A stretch of DNA of 64,000 bases from assembly GCA_033584155.1 (NCBI GenBank), contig CP138355.1:3481826-3545825 (forward strand), written 5' to 3'. The notes under the pieces are model-generated. The model worked only from the letters and a program-made list of their open reading frames with translations. It was not told where the DNA came from and did no database searches. The stretch's first letter is position 1. Each line of letters starts with the position of its first letter. A program made the translations under genes and the position numbers. Shown here piece after piece: positions 26,591 through 35,862 of this stretch. Origin of the DNA: Candidatus Electrothrix scaldis (GTDB taxonomy: Bacteria > Desulfobacterota > Desulfobulbia > Desulfobulbales > Desulfobulbaceae).

Positions 26591-27754
26591 TTAGATTCCT
26601 GCTGCGTTTTTCAGCTCCTCAGCTTTGTCGGTTCGTTCCCAGGTGAAGTTAGGCAACTCGCGACCAAAATGGCCATAAGCTGCTGTATCCTTATAGATAG
26701 GACGAAGCAGGTTAAGCTGTTGAATAATAGCCTTAGGACGAAGGTCAAAGACCTCCCCAACCAACTGAACCAAGCGCTCTTCAGAAACCTTACCCGTACC
26801 AAAAGTCTTCACATTAATAGAAACAGGCTGAGCAATACCAATAGCATAGGCTACCTGCACCTCAACAGTAGAGGCCAGGCCAGCAGCAACAATATTTTTC
26901 GCCACATAGCGACCCATATAAGAGGAAGAACGGTCAACTTTGGACGGATCCTTACCTGAGAAAGCGCCACCACCATGAGAACCACGACCACCATAGGAGT
27001 CAACAATGATCTTCCGGCCAGTCACACCACAATCGCCCACAGGTCCACCGATAACAAAGCGACCCGTTGGATTGATGAAATACTTGGTGTTCTCGTCAAT
27101 CATCTCAGCAGGGAGGGTGGGCTTAATGATCTCCTCCATCACCCCTTCTTTCAGGTCAGCGTAGGAAACATCCTCGCTATGCTGGGTAGAAACAACGATT
27201 GCCTCAATGCGCTTAGGGATATCATCCTCATACTGAATCGTAACCTGACTCTTAGCATCAGGGCGAAGCCAAGGAAGTACCTTATTCTTCCGGACTTCAG
27301 ACTGCCGCTTAACCAGACGATGCGCATAGGTAATGGGCATGGGCATGAGGACCTTAGTCTCATCACAGGCATAACCGAACATCAGACCCTGGTCACCAGC
27401 ACCCTGATCCAGGTCAAGGCCACTCCCCTCATCTACCCCCTGGGCAATATCTGGTGATTGCTTATCAATGGAAGTCATAACAGCACAAGACTGCCAGTCA
27501 AATCCCATATCAGATGAGTTGTACCCAATACCACGGATAGTCTGGCGGACGATCTCCGGCATATCCACCCAAGCTGAAGTGGTAATCTCTCCGGCAATCA
27601 TGGCCAATCCGGTTGTCACCAAGCTCTCACAGGCAACACGAGCATGGGCATCTTGCTCCAGAATAGCATCGAGAATCGCATCAGAAATCTGATCAGCCAC
27701 CTTGTCAGGATGGCCTTCGGAAACAGATTCTGATGTAAAAAGATGACTTGACAT
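26591..27754 (-). CDS. metK: S-adenosylmethionine synthetase
   Basis: 387 residues. The ATG at 27754 is chosen: TAAGGAGAAT is 6 bases before it and the protein then starts [19 protein letters not shown] as the family does. It makes SAM from methionine and ATP. The ATP-binding [17 protein letters not shown] and the P-loop [16 protein letters not shown] are intact. The order gene 27868-28671 / metK / ahcY on one strand, with gaps of 113 and 166 bp, suggests co-transcription or internal promoters. Confidence 0.97.
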   Translation of the reverse strand: MSSHLFTSESVSEGHPDKVADQISDAILDAILEQDAHARVACESLVTTGLAMIAGEITTSAWVDMPEIVRQTIRGIGYNSSDMGFDWQSCAVMTSIDKQSPDIAQGVDEGSGLDLDQGAGDQGLMFGYACDETKVLMPMPITYAHRLVKRQSEVRKNKVLPWLRPDAKSQVTIQYEDDIPKRIEAIVVSTQHSEDVSYADLKEGVMEEIIKPTLPAEMIDENTKYFINPTGRFVIGGPVGDCGVTGRKIIVDSYGGRGSHGGGAFSGKDPSKVDRSSSYMGRYVAKNIVAAGLASTVEVQVAYAIGIAQPVSINVKTFGTGKVSEERLVQLVGEVFDLRPKAIIQQLNLLRPIYKDTAAYGHFGRELPNFTWERTDKAEELKNAAGI

Positions 27755-27790
27755 AAATAGATTCTCCTTAAATAAAGGTAATAAAACTTC

Positions 27791-27830
27791 CCTCCCTTTT
27801 AGGGCGGTAGGCTGCGACTTCCGCAGCGCC
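27791..27830 (-). promoter_or_regulatory. Possible structured leader of metK
   Basis: On the minus strand GCTGCG and CGCAGC form a perfect 6-bp stem with a 5-nt loop, extended by a GGC/GCC pairing, and followed by a CCCTAAAAGGG hairpin. All lie 35-80 bases before the metK start. I could not match it to a known SAM or SAH riboswitch consensus; it may be an attenuator, a transcript end for the upstream gene, or neither. Confidence 0.3.
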
Positions 27831-27867
27831 AAATAAGACTATGTTTCGTAAAATGATGCGCGGATAC

Positions 27868-28671
27868 CTACCATCGCATCACCCTCATGTCTTTACTCTT
27901 TTTTCTTTCCATGACCCATGTTGTGCTGTAAGCGCAAGACACGTTGTAGTGCTCGCGTTCTTCGGGAAGCAGGTAACGCTGCATTCCTCCGACACAATTA
28001 ATAAAGTCAAGTTTATTTACAATATATTGCTTGAATTTTTTATGATGTTTCATAAAAACATAATTAAATGCGGCAATGAGAATTCCTGATCCGCTACCCG
28101 CAGCAAACGCATCAATAATAAAATAAAAGTTTTCAAGGTTGATATATCCCGGAGCACCGAGATGGACAAAATCAGCAACACCGAGTGCATCAGAGAGTCT
28201 CTGTCGCTCAGATGCCGACGGATTATTGATATCAAGTTCCATAGTTTCGTCAAAAATACCTGCTCGGCGACCATAATCCAAAGCCGGTCCCGATAAATCA
28301 ACTCCTAATGTTTTACAGGAAAAACGCCTCGACTTAAGAGACTTCAAACTTTTTTCCTCGCTGCTCCAAGCCTCAAGAATTTCTTCCGGGGACATTCCAT
28401 GCACAGCGGCAAAAAATGAATCACCGTAAGAGGACAACAGATCAATGCAGTAAAGCGGTTTTTCCCGCGCGGCTTGTTCAATCAACCTGCCATATACTTC
28501 TAAATCAAAAATTTCTTTAAGAATTCCGTCTTTGCAATGAATCTGGCACTTATCCATCAGCTCTTTGCGATAGGTTACCGGATACGCCGAATTGTAGGCT
28601 GCGGACCAGTCCTTTTTATACTCCTGACCTGGCTCAGTCCTAGAGAAAAAACGAATTTCTTCATTTATCAT
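27868..28671 (-). CDS. Methyltransferase-like protein of unknown substrate
   Basis: 267 residues. The region LYCIDLLSSYGDSFFAAV (about 73-90) resembles motif I of a Rossmann-type SAM methyltransferase, and GVDLSGPALDYGRRAGIFDE (about 123-142) the acidic loop after beta-2. FVHLGAPGYI (about 168-177) would be motif IV. The glycine loop is altered (SSYGD rather than GxGxG), so SAM binding is likely but not certain. It is 10 bp after the PLP-enzyme gene and just ahead of metK, in the phosphonate cluster. Substrate unknown. Confidence 0.6.
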   Translation of the reverse strand: MINEEIRFFSRTEPGQEYKKDWSAAYNSAYPVTYRKELMDKCQIHCKDGILKEIFDLEVYGRLIEQAAREKPLYCIDLLSSYGDSFFAAVHGMSPEEILEAWSSEEKSLKSLKSRRFSCKTLGVDLSGPALDYGRRAGIFDETMELDINNPSASERQRLSDALGVADFVHLGAPGYINLENFYFIIDAFAAGSGSGILIAAFNYVFMKHHKKFKQYIVNKLDFINCVGGMQRYLLPEEREHYNVSCAYSTTWVMERKKSKDMRVMRW

Positions 28672-28681
28672 TATCTGTTCC

Positions 28682-29857
28682 TCATTGTTTGATATGTGGG
28701 AGAGCTTTGATGAACGAAGTTTCTATATCATCAATGATCAGGTCAACATTCTCGTAGCCGAGACTGAGCCTGATCAAACTATCACTGATATCCAATTCCC
28801 TCCGTTCATCACCGGTATAGTGATAGTATGTAAAAACGGAACACTGCTCGATCAGCGTTGTATCTGTACCGAAGTTTGATCCCATAAAGGGAAGCTGCAC
28901 AGTGTCAACGAAACGTGCCGTTTCTTGAGAATCTCCCTTTATATCAAATGAAAGCACTCCGCCATGCCCCTTAAGCTGTTTCTTGGCCAAATCAGCATGG
29001 GGATGACTTTCAAGCCCTGTGTAAAAGACTCTATCAACATAGGGTGAGTCTTCAAGATAACGGGCAAGTTTCATTCCTGCCTGATTATAGTGTTTCATAC
29101 GCAGGCCGAAAGTTTTCAGACTGCGATTGAGCAGGGCGGCGCATCTTGGGTCCGCTATACCTCCTACGACACCTCTATAGGCTCTGACCTGCCTGATTAA
29201 CTCCTTGGATCCGGCAATACTGCCCGCCATTATATCGCCGTGCCCACTCAAATATTTAGTGCAGCTATGAATAACAAGATCAGCACCGAAGTAAAGTGGT
29301 TTGAAATTATACGGAGAACTCATAGTACTGTCCACAACGAGCAACGTATCGCTATGAATAATACTTCTGATTTTTTTTATATCTACCAAATAGAGATGGG
29401 GATTGCAGGGAGCTTCCACAAAGATTATTTTCGGCTGTAACACCCTGTACTGTTTTAAAAAAACTTCATCAAATTGCTCAGGATCAGCACTACTGACAGG
29501 ATAGGCTGTCACTCCCATATCTGAAAGCATCGAAGTAAAGAAGGTTCGGGTATTTCTGTAGCAATTGCCCGTAAAAATGATATTGTCGCCAGATCGTATA
29601 AAAGTCAGCATTGCAGTGACAATGGCATTCATCCCTGTGGAGAACAGTAAGGCTTCCTCCGCATCATCAAGCCGGGCGAGATGCTCTTCAGCCTCTGTCC
29701 AATTGGGATTGCTGTAGCGACCGTAACGTCCCAACTCAACCTCGCCCTTATGATATTGAATGACCTGCTCCGTGTCTTTGAAGACATATGTCGCGGTTTG
29801 ATATATGGGGGTGTTGCAGCTATTGATGTGTTCACTTAACATCTTTTCATTAGGCAT
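28682..29857 (-). CDS. Cys/Met-metabolism PLP enzyme (cystathionine gamma-synthase/lyase type)
   Basis: 391 residues with the family signatures: YGRYSNPNWTEAEEHLARL (about 45-63), the SSGM-like STGMNAI (73-79), VVDSTMSSP (174-182) and the PLP lysine in HSCTKYLSGHGDIMAG (Lys201). The start has AAAAAGGAGA before it. Members make or break C-S bonds: cystathionine synthesis or cleavage, homocysteine formation, or methionine gamma-lyase. The exact reaction is not readable. In this cluster it could move sulfur between homocysteine and cysteine. A 300-bp gap separates it from the decarboxylase gene. Confidence 0.85.
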   Translation of the reverse strand: MPNEKMLSEHINSCNTPIYQTATYVFKDTEQVIQYHKGEVELGRYGRYSNPNWTEAEEHLARLDDAEEALLFSTGMNAIVTAMLTFIRSGDNIIFTGNCYRNTRTFFTSMLSDMGVTAYPVSSADPEQFDEVFLKQYRVLQPKIIFVEAPCNPHLYLVDIKKIRSIIHSDTLLVVDSTMSSPYNFKPLYFGADLVIHSCTKYLSGHGDIMAGSIAGSKELIRQVRAYRGVVGGIADPRCAALLNRSLKTFGLRMKHYNQAGMKLARYLEDSPYVDRVFYTGLESHPHADLAKKQLKGHGGVLSFDIKGDSQETARFVDTVQLPFMGSNFGTDTTLIEQCSVFTYYHYTGDERRELDISDSLIRLSLGYENVDLIIDDIETSFIKALPHIKQ

Positions 29858-30158
29858 AGCGTAATCTCCTTTTTAACTCGTTCTCATAGCTACCAGCTTA
29901 AGCCGGGACAAAAGAGGAAAATCGGAATCAAAAAAATATCGGCGGTCTCCCCAGCGAGTGTTGTTGAAGATTCAGAAACGCATAAGCCGGACACAGCTCA
30001 AAAAAAACGACCATTTTACAGAGCGCGGAGCCGTAAGCTCAAAACAGCTGGCATTACAAGCTTTAGCCCCTGACAACATTCAAAAAGGTGATCAGCAAAA
30101 TATCAAGAATGAAGATTTGCCCCGGATAAATGAGACGACGTTATGCTGATTTTTGCTT
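29858..30158 (-). other. 300-bp non-coding gap inside the phosphonate cluster
   Basis: No credible gene is present on either strand. This is the longest gap in the cluster, directly upstream of the PLP-enzyme gene, and could hold a second promoter or a regulatory leader. I found no match to a known riboswitch and no clear terminator. Confidence 0.5.
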
Positions 30159-31331
30159 TCAGGCTTCCGCTCTGTTTCTTATCTCATCAGGAAAATAAGC
30201 TCCCCATTGATTCATAAAGGCGAGCTTATTTTCAACCGGCGATGTTGTTGGGCGCCCCAGATCCGGTCGTGCGCCTTTCCTGACCTTGATAACCAGCATG
30301 GTTGGTCCATCCCCTCCCGGCAGTCGGGTCAGAGCGTCCCGCAGTTCCTCGGCGGAAGAGACGGTTGCTGCCTCTCTGTAACTGTTGGCCAGCGCAGTCC
30401 GGGCAAAATCTGTTGCGGAAGATGTGCTCGGCTGGCCTCCGGTCGAATCATAGGCATGATTATCAAAGACCAGATGCACAAGATTCTTGGGAGCATAATA
30501 CCCGATAGTCGATAGCACGCCCGCATTCATAAGCAGGGCACCGTCGCCGTCCAGAATATACACTCTCTGCTCAGGTCGTTGTAAGGCGATTTCAGCGGCA
30601 AAGGAAGAGGCTAGGCCCATAGACCCGACCATGAGAAAGTCCTGCGCATGCCCGGATCCGAAAGCTTCACGGTATTCAAACAGCTCTCTGGAGAGCTTTC
30701 CGGTGGTTGCGACAATCACATTATTTTTATGCAGCGTTTTTAGCAGGATACCGAGTGCCTCCTCGCGCCCCAGTTCGTACTGCCGGGAAGCAGCCTCCTC
30801 CTGTCCCCCTACTGAAGGGGCAAAGGTCTTTCTCGGAACAATCAGCGCATACGGTGCGTTCTCTGCCGTCATAAAACGTTTCGCCTCGGCCACGACTTGT
30901 TCCGCAGCCTGCACCGTATCAGGAAGAAGACTGTAACAGATACCCATGAGGTCGAGCAGGCCCTCTGTCATTGCGCCCATCCTGCTATGCTGCGGTTCGT
31001 CGGGTTCGCCGGGGCGACCGCGCCAACCGATCAGCAGCAGGACAGGAATATTGTAGACTGCCGGGTCAAGCAGCGAGGTGACCGGATTAACAATATTGCC
31101 TAAACCGGAATTCTGCAGATACACGGTCCCGATTTTTTCGGTGGCGGCATGATATCCGGCTGCCCAGCCGACAGCATCCCGCTCAATAGAGACAATTCTG
31201 TTCGTCAGTCCTTGGCTGCGGTGCTGATCCAAAAAATGCAGCCAGTGTTTCAAGGTGCTGTCAGGCACACCACAGAAATAGGTCAGATCATAACGTTGAA
31301 AAATTGTACACAACTCTTCACCGGTCAGCAT
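30159..31331 (-). CDS. ppd: Phosphonopyruvate decarboxylase
   Basis: 390 residues, a ThDP-dependent enzyme that decarboxylates phosphonopyruvate to phosphonoacetaldehyde, the step pulling the unfavourable PEP mutase reaction forward. N-terminal PYR domain with YFCGVPDSTLK (18-28), IGWRGRPGEPDEPQH (101-115); C-terminal PP domain with the diphosphate/Mg2+ motif GDGALLMN (262-269) and FDNHAYDSTGGQ (289-300). The GVPDSTLK and GWRG..DEPQH motifs separate Ppd from sulfopyruvate decarboxylase and acetolactate synthase. It overlaps the PEP mutase gene by 7 bases. Confidence 0.93.
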   Translation of the reverse strand: MLTGEELCTIFQRYDLTYFCGVPDSTLKHWLHFLDQHRSQGLTNRIVSIERDAVGWAAGYHAATEKIGTVYLQNSGLGNIVNPVTSLLDPAVYNIPVLLLIGWRGRPGEPDEPQHSRMGAMTEGLLDLMGICYSLLPDTVQAAEQVVAEAKRFMTAENAPYALIVPRKTFAPSVGGQEEAASRQYELGREEALGILLKTLHKNNVIVATTGKLSRELFEYREAFGSGHAQDFLMVGSMGLASSFAAEIALQRPEQRVYILDGDGALLMNAGVLSTIGYYAPKNLVHLVFDNHAYDSTGGQPSTSSATDFARTALANSYREAATVSSAEELRDALTRLPGGDGPTMLVIKVRKGARPDLGRPTTSPVENKLAFMNQWGAYFPDEIRNRAEA

Positions 31332-33058
31332 TGCAGACTCTCCAGGGCATATTGATAATCACGAACAGTACGAATCTCCAACCAGCCCTGATTCACCTCG
31401 TACGCATTGACAGGATAGCCCATGTCAATGATCTCCTGAATAATATCAGCGACTGAAGCTGTCTCGAAGGTGGAGGCTTCATGAAACGGTCCGCCTGCAT
31501 ATTTATGCTGTGCTTCATGATATACGTTTTTTAAAATGTCAGCCCCCTGTTCAGAAAAATAGGCAATCCCGGAAAACTCATGGGTTGCTCTGTTTCGGGA
31601 AATTGTTCGTCCGATCATCTTGACATCCATATCCGCTAAGGGATTCAGCATACGATAATGTTCATTACTGACAGTGCTTTTTGCGATGACCGTTTCCATA
31701 TCGGGTTTGTCTGTCTCCCCTGGATGATGCCGATAACTGTGATCAATAACCAGAACAATGTCCTGCTGCATCTGAAAAATTTCTCTGATGATTTTCTCGG
31801 AAAACAAAACGTCTGAATAAATCATAACAAATCCATTCAGCATATATTCTTCAGCGCAGAGTAAGGCATACAGCGAAGAGTTCAGATCATACTGAGGATT
31901 ATAAATTTTTTCAATCTGTTGATAGGTAACCTCCTCAGATCCGAAACCTGCCACCAAATAAACATTGCAAATTCCTACATTATTAAGGACCTCTACCTGG
32001 TGCTGAATAATTGTTTTATCCTGAAGTGGAATCAAACTGGCCGACATTTCACCGAGTTCATCAGTTAACGCCGTATTTAATGGGCCTGCATCAGGAATAA
32101 CAGCGCAAATTTTGATCTGATTATAGGTCTTATCTTTTTCTTTCACATCCATAAAGCCCACGGTCTTGAAAACCTGCCTGACAGGTGCGCAGATTGGGTC
32201 CGCTTCAAAGCTTCTCCCAGATTTCAGGATGGTTCTACACACCTTATCCATGGCCGCATAGGCTGCACGTAACAGGTGATTGGCATGGATGATAATATCA
32301 AACCCCTGCCGCACCAACTCCTGTTCCGTGATCATATTATAGGTGGTGGGCACACAGACTAAGGGCTTTCTGAAGCCTAATGCATCGCATATCTTTGCAT
32401 ATTCCTGGGCAAAACGAAAAATTTCATCAGGTTCATGTTGTTTGGAATGAATCATGATGCCGTCCGCTCCGGCGTTCAAATAGACTTTTGCCCGCTTGAC
32501 GGCATCGTCAATCCCCTTATTGGCAATAAGACTCTCCAGACGGGCCATAATCATAAAATCTTGGGATAAAAGTATCTCCTTGCCTCGACGAATTTTTGTC
32601 GCAACGACGTACGGGTCTTCCAGGTCCTGCCTTGCTCCGGCCTCAAGGCTGTTCCGTTTAGGAAAGACCTTATCTTCAATAATTACTGCCGACACACCGA
32701 TACGTTCCAGTTTGGAGCAGAAATATTCAAAATGCGTTGCCTCGCCGCCGGTATCGCCGTCAACAATCATGGGCTTGTTGGTGACGCTCAAGATTTCTTC
32801 AATAGTCTGCAGGCGCGACTCAACCCCGATTATCTCCGCATCCGGGTACCCTTTTGATGCGGAATCCGTAAAACTGCTCTCCCACAAGCCGTCAAACTCC
32901 AAACTGTCTTCGTTCTGCAAACGAACGCAGGCGTCGTTCGCGATCAATCCGCTTAACCCGTTATGAGCTTCAATGATTCGGGCAACACCTTTTTTTTGCA
33001 GAACTTGTTTCAGCTTACTTCGACGTTGTTCGGGACTGATAAGATTTTTTAATGACAT
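31325..33058 (-). CDS. pepM: Phosphoenolpyruvate mutase fused to a nucleotidyltransferase-like domain
   Basis: 577 residues. Residues 1-305 are the isocitrate-lyase-fold PEP mutase, which converts PEP to phosphonopyruvate, forming the C-P bond: LWESSFTDSAS (58-68), VDGDTGG (99-105), and the hallmark EDKVFPKRNS (128-137). Residues about 316-577 are a nucleotidyltransferase (LicC/GlmU-N-like) domain with IPLQDKTIIQHQVEVLNNVG and LNSSLYALLCAEEY. Its nucleotide loop, normally LAAGxGxR, reads IPDAGPLNT here, so activity is uncertain. The fusion hints that the final phosphonate is linked to a nucleotide. Central gene of the cluster; overlaps ppd. Confidence 0.95.
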   Translation of the reverse strand: MSLKNLISPEQRRSKLKQVLQKKGVARIIEAHNGLSGLIANDACVRLQNEDSLEFDGLWESSFTDSASKGYPDAEIIGVESRLQTIEEILSVTNKPMIVDGDTGGEATHFEYFCSKLERIGVSAVIIEDKVFPKRNSLEAGARQDLEDPYVVATKIRRGKEILLSQDFMIMARLESLIANKGIDDAVKRAKVYLNAGADGIMIHSKQHEPDEIFRFAQEYAKICDALGFRKPLVCVPTTYNMITEQELVRQGFDIIIHANHLLRAAYAAMDKVCRTILKSGRSFEADPICAPVRQVFKTVGFMDVKEKDKTYNQIKICAVIPDAGPLNTALTDELGEMSASLIPLQDKTIIQHQVEVLNNVGICNVYLVAGFGSEEVTYQQIEKIYNPQYDLNSSLYALLCAEEYMLNGFVMIYSDVLFSEKIIREIFQMQQDIVLVIDHSYRHHPGETDKPDMETVIAKSTVSNEHYRMLNPLADMDVKMIGRTISRNRATHEFSGIAYFSEQGADILKNVYHEAQHKYAGGPFHEASTFETASVADIIQEIIDMGYPVNAYEVNQGWLEIRTVRDYQYALESLQC

Positions 33059-33159
33059 ATCGAGAGATTCTATTTATCCGTTTCAGGCTGCTCTCTTTAA
33101 GGTAACAGATACCCGCAGCCTGTCACGTTATTCATTCAGGTCGTACAAAGCGACAACAT

Positions 33160-33861
33160 TCATATAAGCACTTTGTACAGACAGTAAAATATTTTTATCT
33201 TATCGCTGTAATCGGGGTTTTCCGGCATATACGGCATGGCAGGAGACAGATAGGCGGGCTCAAGCATCCCCTGCTCTTCCATTGCCTGCAGCAGAGAAGG
33301 ATAGTTGCGTTGACTATGGATATCGGTGCGGTTGGTAAACAGTATATAGCCCTGCGATCGTATAATTCTGCAGAATTCGTTCAGCAGGGGCTCGGGATCT
33401 GCAATATAGGTGAGCACTGCTGTGCAGATAACCGCATCAAAGATCTTATCCGCAAAGGGCAGCTGCTGTTGGGCATCCACCCGATGCAGCTCTGTATACA
33501 CTTTTTTCTTTTCAGCAAGGGCCAGCGATTTCTCGGAAATGTCTGCTCCAGTTATGTGCTGATAACCCTGTTGGGCAAGGGCTTCTCCGGCAAGCCCTGT
33601 GCCGCAGCCAAGGTCCAGAATTCTTCCCTGCACAGGAAGGAATTTCTTCAGCAGATCAGCCGCCACTTCATGACATTTATAGTTCCACTGCGCCACCTGC
33701 TGCTCATACACTTGGGAGAGACAGTCGTATTCCGTTGCAGCTTTCCGACTGTCTGTTGTGGCTCCGCCTGCCCATTTTCCGAAGAAATCCGCCTGATCTG
33801 TATTCAGAAATTCTTCTTCACAGGCATTCTGCATGTTCTGCTCTGTCATCGATTCTGTCAC
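33160..33861 (-). CDS. Class I SAM-dependent methyltransferase
   Basis: About 233 residues if started at the GTG at 33861, with CAGGAGA 9 bases upstream; an ATG at 33900 would overlap the gene before it by 23 bases. A SAM-binding Rossmann domain is clear: LDLGCGTGLAGEAL (motif I), TGADISEKSLALA, a motif IV at FDAVICTAVLTYI. N-terminal residues with a Cys/Glu-rich start are not conserved-looking. It belongs to the broad Methyltransf_11/25 group, substrate unknown. It lies between two genes of 2-aminoethylphosphonate synthesis. Confidence 0.85.
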   Translation of the reverse strand: MTESMTEQNMQNACEEEFLNTDQADFFGKWAGGATTDSRKAATEYDCLSQVYEQQVAQWNYKCHEVAADLLKKFLPVQGRILDLGCGTGLAGEALAQQGYQHITGADISEKSLALAEKKKVYTELHRVDAQQQLPFADKIFDAVICTAVLTYIADPEPLLNEFCRIIRSQGYILFTNRTDIHSQRNYPSLLQAMEEQGMLEPAYLSPAMPYMPENPDYSDKIKIFYCLYKVLI

Positions 33862-33877
33862 CGGTTCAGTTCTCCTG

Positions 33878-34705
33878 TTATGCTTTGCGGGCAAACACAA
33901 AGGTTGCCTGCCCTATATTTCTTCGTAATGCCTCCCTCTGCTCAAGATACGCAGCCATCGTGCCTTGAGCATTCATTGTGCGGACCCGTTCCAAAGCCGC
34001 ATCCAGTTCCTCCTGCTCTGCTAAAGACCACGTCGAATCACCGTCACGATAGCTTTTTTTCAGAGGCCCCTGCGGGTCCAGATAGCCTTGCCCCTGCAGG
34101 ACTTCATGCAAAGGCACGAGCCTGCCCGCAGAGTGAAAGCCTGCAGCCCGGAAGCTTGCTTCAATCTCGGTTATGGGAGGAAAGCGCACGGCAATGCGGT
34201 CTACGGCCCGGGGAATCAGGTCCGCCCACCAGAAGCCATCGCGCAGCTGCTTCCGGCTGCTTGTGTTCAGGACAATAACCCCGTTCGGGCGCAGCACACG
34301 AAAGGCTTCCTGCAACAATCGGGTCAGCTCAGGAAATGCGCTGTTCGACCGGCCGGACCCGAGATGATGCAAAACCTGATTGCACATCAGGCCGTCAAAG
34401 CTTTCCGCTTCATAAGGAAGTTCCGGCAGTTTTCCGTGCCTCAGATGAACATTTCGGATTCCCTGCAGATTCTCCTGCGCCCGGCGCAGCATATTTTTAT
34501 TCAGCTCCAGACCGTGCAGACAGCCGATCTTATCGCTCAACATCCTGATGCAGGTCCCGGTGCCGCAACCTGCGTCTAAAACCGTTTGTTCAGATAAGGG
34601 GCGGGGATTTGCCGCAAAGCAGCCCAGAAGGATTTCAAGCCCGGCAGGTGTTCGGGTCTGGTCATAGTTTGCTGCTGTGGCATGATAGTCTTCATACTTA
34701 CTCAT
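33878..34705 (-). CDS. Class I SAM-dependent methyltransferase (UbiE-like)
   Basis: 275 residues. MSKYEDYHATAANYDQTR at the start, then motif I VLDAGCGTGTCIRML (about 42-56), HGLELNKNML, and motif IV FDGLMCNQVLHHLG. The C-terminal half has a GFWWADLIPRAVDRI element absent from plain UbiE proteins and likely substrate-specific. The stop overlaps nothing; its start overlaps the AEP transaminase stop by 4 bases (ATGA), which argues that it acts in the same pathway, perhaps N-methylating an aminophosphonate. This last point is inference. Confidence 0.88.
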   Translation of the reverse strand: MSKYEDYHATAANYDQTRTPAGLEILLGCFAANPRPLSEQTVLDAGCGTGTCIRMLSDKIGCLHGLELNKNMLRRAQENLQGIRNVHLRHGKLPELPYEAESFDGLMCNQVLHHLGSGRSNSAFPELTRLLQEAFRVLRPNGVIVLNTSSRKQLRDGFWWADLIPRAVDRIAVRFPPITEIEASFRAAGFHSAGRLVPLHEVLQGQGYLDPQGPLKKSYRDGDSTWSLAEQEELDAALERVRTMNAQGTMAAYLEQREALRRNIGQATFVFARKA

Positions 34706-35838
34706 AATGTCCTGCTCTTTTCTGCACTTAAGAGCTGAATATTCAGCTCAATTAATATCTCCCGCAACGACCCGAGAAAACACAGAATGTCCTGTTCCGT
34801 GATCGCGCCCATATTGGCCAGACGGAAGGTGTCTTTTTTCCCTATCTTACCCGGATAGATGGTAATCCCGCTTTCATACAGTTTGTCGTGCAGGACGTCA
34901 AAATCAAAGGCGGACGAGTCGGGATATTCAACAGTGATCAGAATATGCGATTCCTGTTCCGGCTGCGTTAAGATCCGAAATCCGAGTTCCTGCATACCCT
35001 TGCGCAGAACACGCCAGTTTCGGGTATAGCGCGCATAACGCTGTTCCATGCCTTCTGCAAGAAATTCATCTATTGCCTGCCGTAGGGCATACATAGTCTG
35101 GACCGGAGGGGTAAAACGCATCTGCAGATTCTTCTCAAAATACGCATACTGATCATAGAGACTGAGATAAAAAGAGCGCCGGGGATAGGACTGAATACGG
35201 TCTAACGATACAATTTTACAAATCACAAAGGCAATGCCTGCCATACCCTGGAGGCATTTGTTGGAGGTGGACATCATAAAGTCTATGTTGCATGCCTTGA
35301 TGTCTAGTGGAATTCCGGCAAAGCTGGAAATGGTGTCAACAACAAAGACCTTATTATACTGTCTGACCAAGACCCCTATGTCCTGAATCGGGTTGAGCAG
35401 GCCTGTGGTGGTTTCATGATGCACCATGCCGATCACAGCGATCTCGGAATCCTGCTGTAAGGCCGCTTCAATTCTGCCGATATCAGGAAGTTCATCCCAG
35501 GGAAACCGGAGTTCGATATACTCTATGCGGTAGGCCTGGGCGATTTTGACCATGCGTTCGCCGTAGGCCCCGTTGTTGATGATCAGAATCTTTTTTTCAA
35601 GCGGGATGACAGAATTAATGACCGCATCCATAGCAGCTGTTCCTGAGCCGCCGAACAGGACGCTTGCATACTCTGCCCCCCCTCCGGCGATATCGGTCAG
35701 GTCATCCGCCACTGAACGCATTAATTCCCCGAACTCCTGTTCTCTGGGACAGATATCAGGAACAACCTGCGCGAGTTTAACGCTGTCCGTAGTGGTTGCA
35801 GGTCCCGGATTTAATAAAATGTTGCGCTGTATCTGCAT
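34702..35838 (-). CDS. phnW: 2-aminoethylphosphonate--pyruvate transaminase type enzyme
   Basis: 378 residues, fold-type I PLP enzyme. The N-terminal LLNPGPATTTDSVKLAQVVP and DICPREQEFGEL are near-diagnostic for PhnW-type transaminases; the PLP lysine is Lys194 in TSNKCLQG, and FGGSGTAAMD (62-71) is the phosphate site. In degradation PhnW removes the amine of AEP; next to PEP mutase and decarboxylase genes it is expected to work in reverse, forming 2-aminoethylphosphonate from phosphonoacetaldehyde. It sits 25 bp after the MetE-core gene. Confidence 0.92.
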   Translation of the reverse strand: MQIQRNILLNPGPATTTDSVKLAQVVPDICPREQEFGELMRSVADDLTDIAGGGAEYASVLFGGSGTAAMDAVINSVIPLEKKILIINNGAYGERMVKIAQAYRIEYIELRFPWDELPDIGRIEAALQQDSEIAVIGMVHHETTTGLLNPIQDIGVLVRQYNKVFVVDTISSFAGIPLDIKACNIDFMMSTSNKCLQGMAGIAFVICKIVSLDRIQSYPRRSFYLSLYDQYAYFEKNLQMRFTPPVQTMYALRQAIDEFLAEGMEQRYARYTRNWRVLRKGMQELGFRILTQPEQESHILITVEYPDSSAFDFDVLHDKLYESGITIYPGKIGKKDTFRLANMGAITEQDILCFLGSLREILIELNIQLLSAEKSRTL

Positions 35839-35862
35839 TGTTTCTCCATAAAAAAACAGGTA

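Noticed and set aside
27770-27870. SAM or SAH riboswitch upstream of metK
   Set aside because: The hairpins do not fit any riboswitch consensus I know, so only a possible structured leader is reported.
33310-34278. 322-residue plus-strand frame opposite the phosphonate-cluster methyltransferases
   Set aside because: It is a shadow of two genes with clear SAM motifs; composition is odd and no ribosome site is present.
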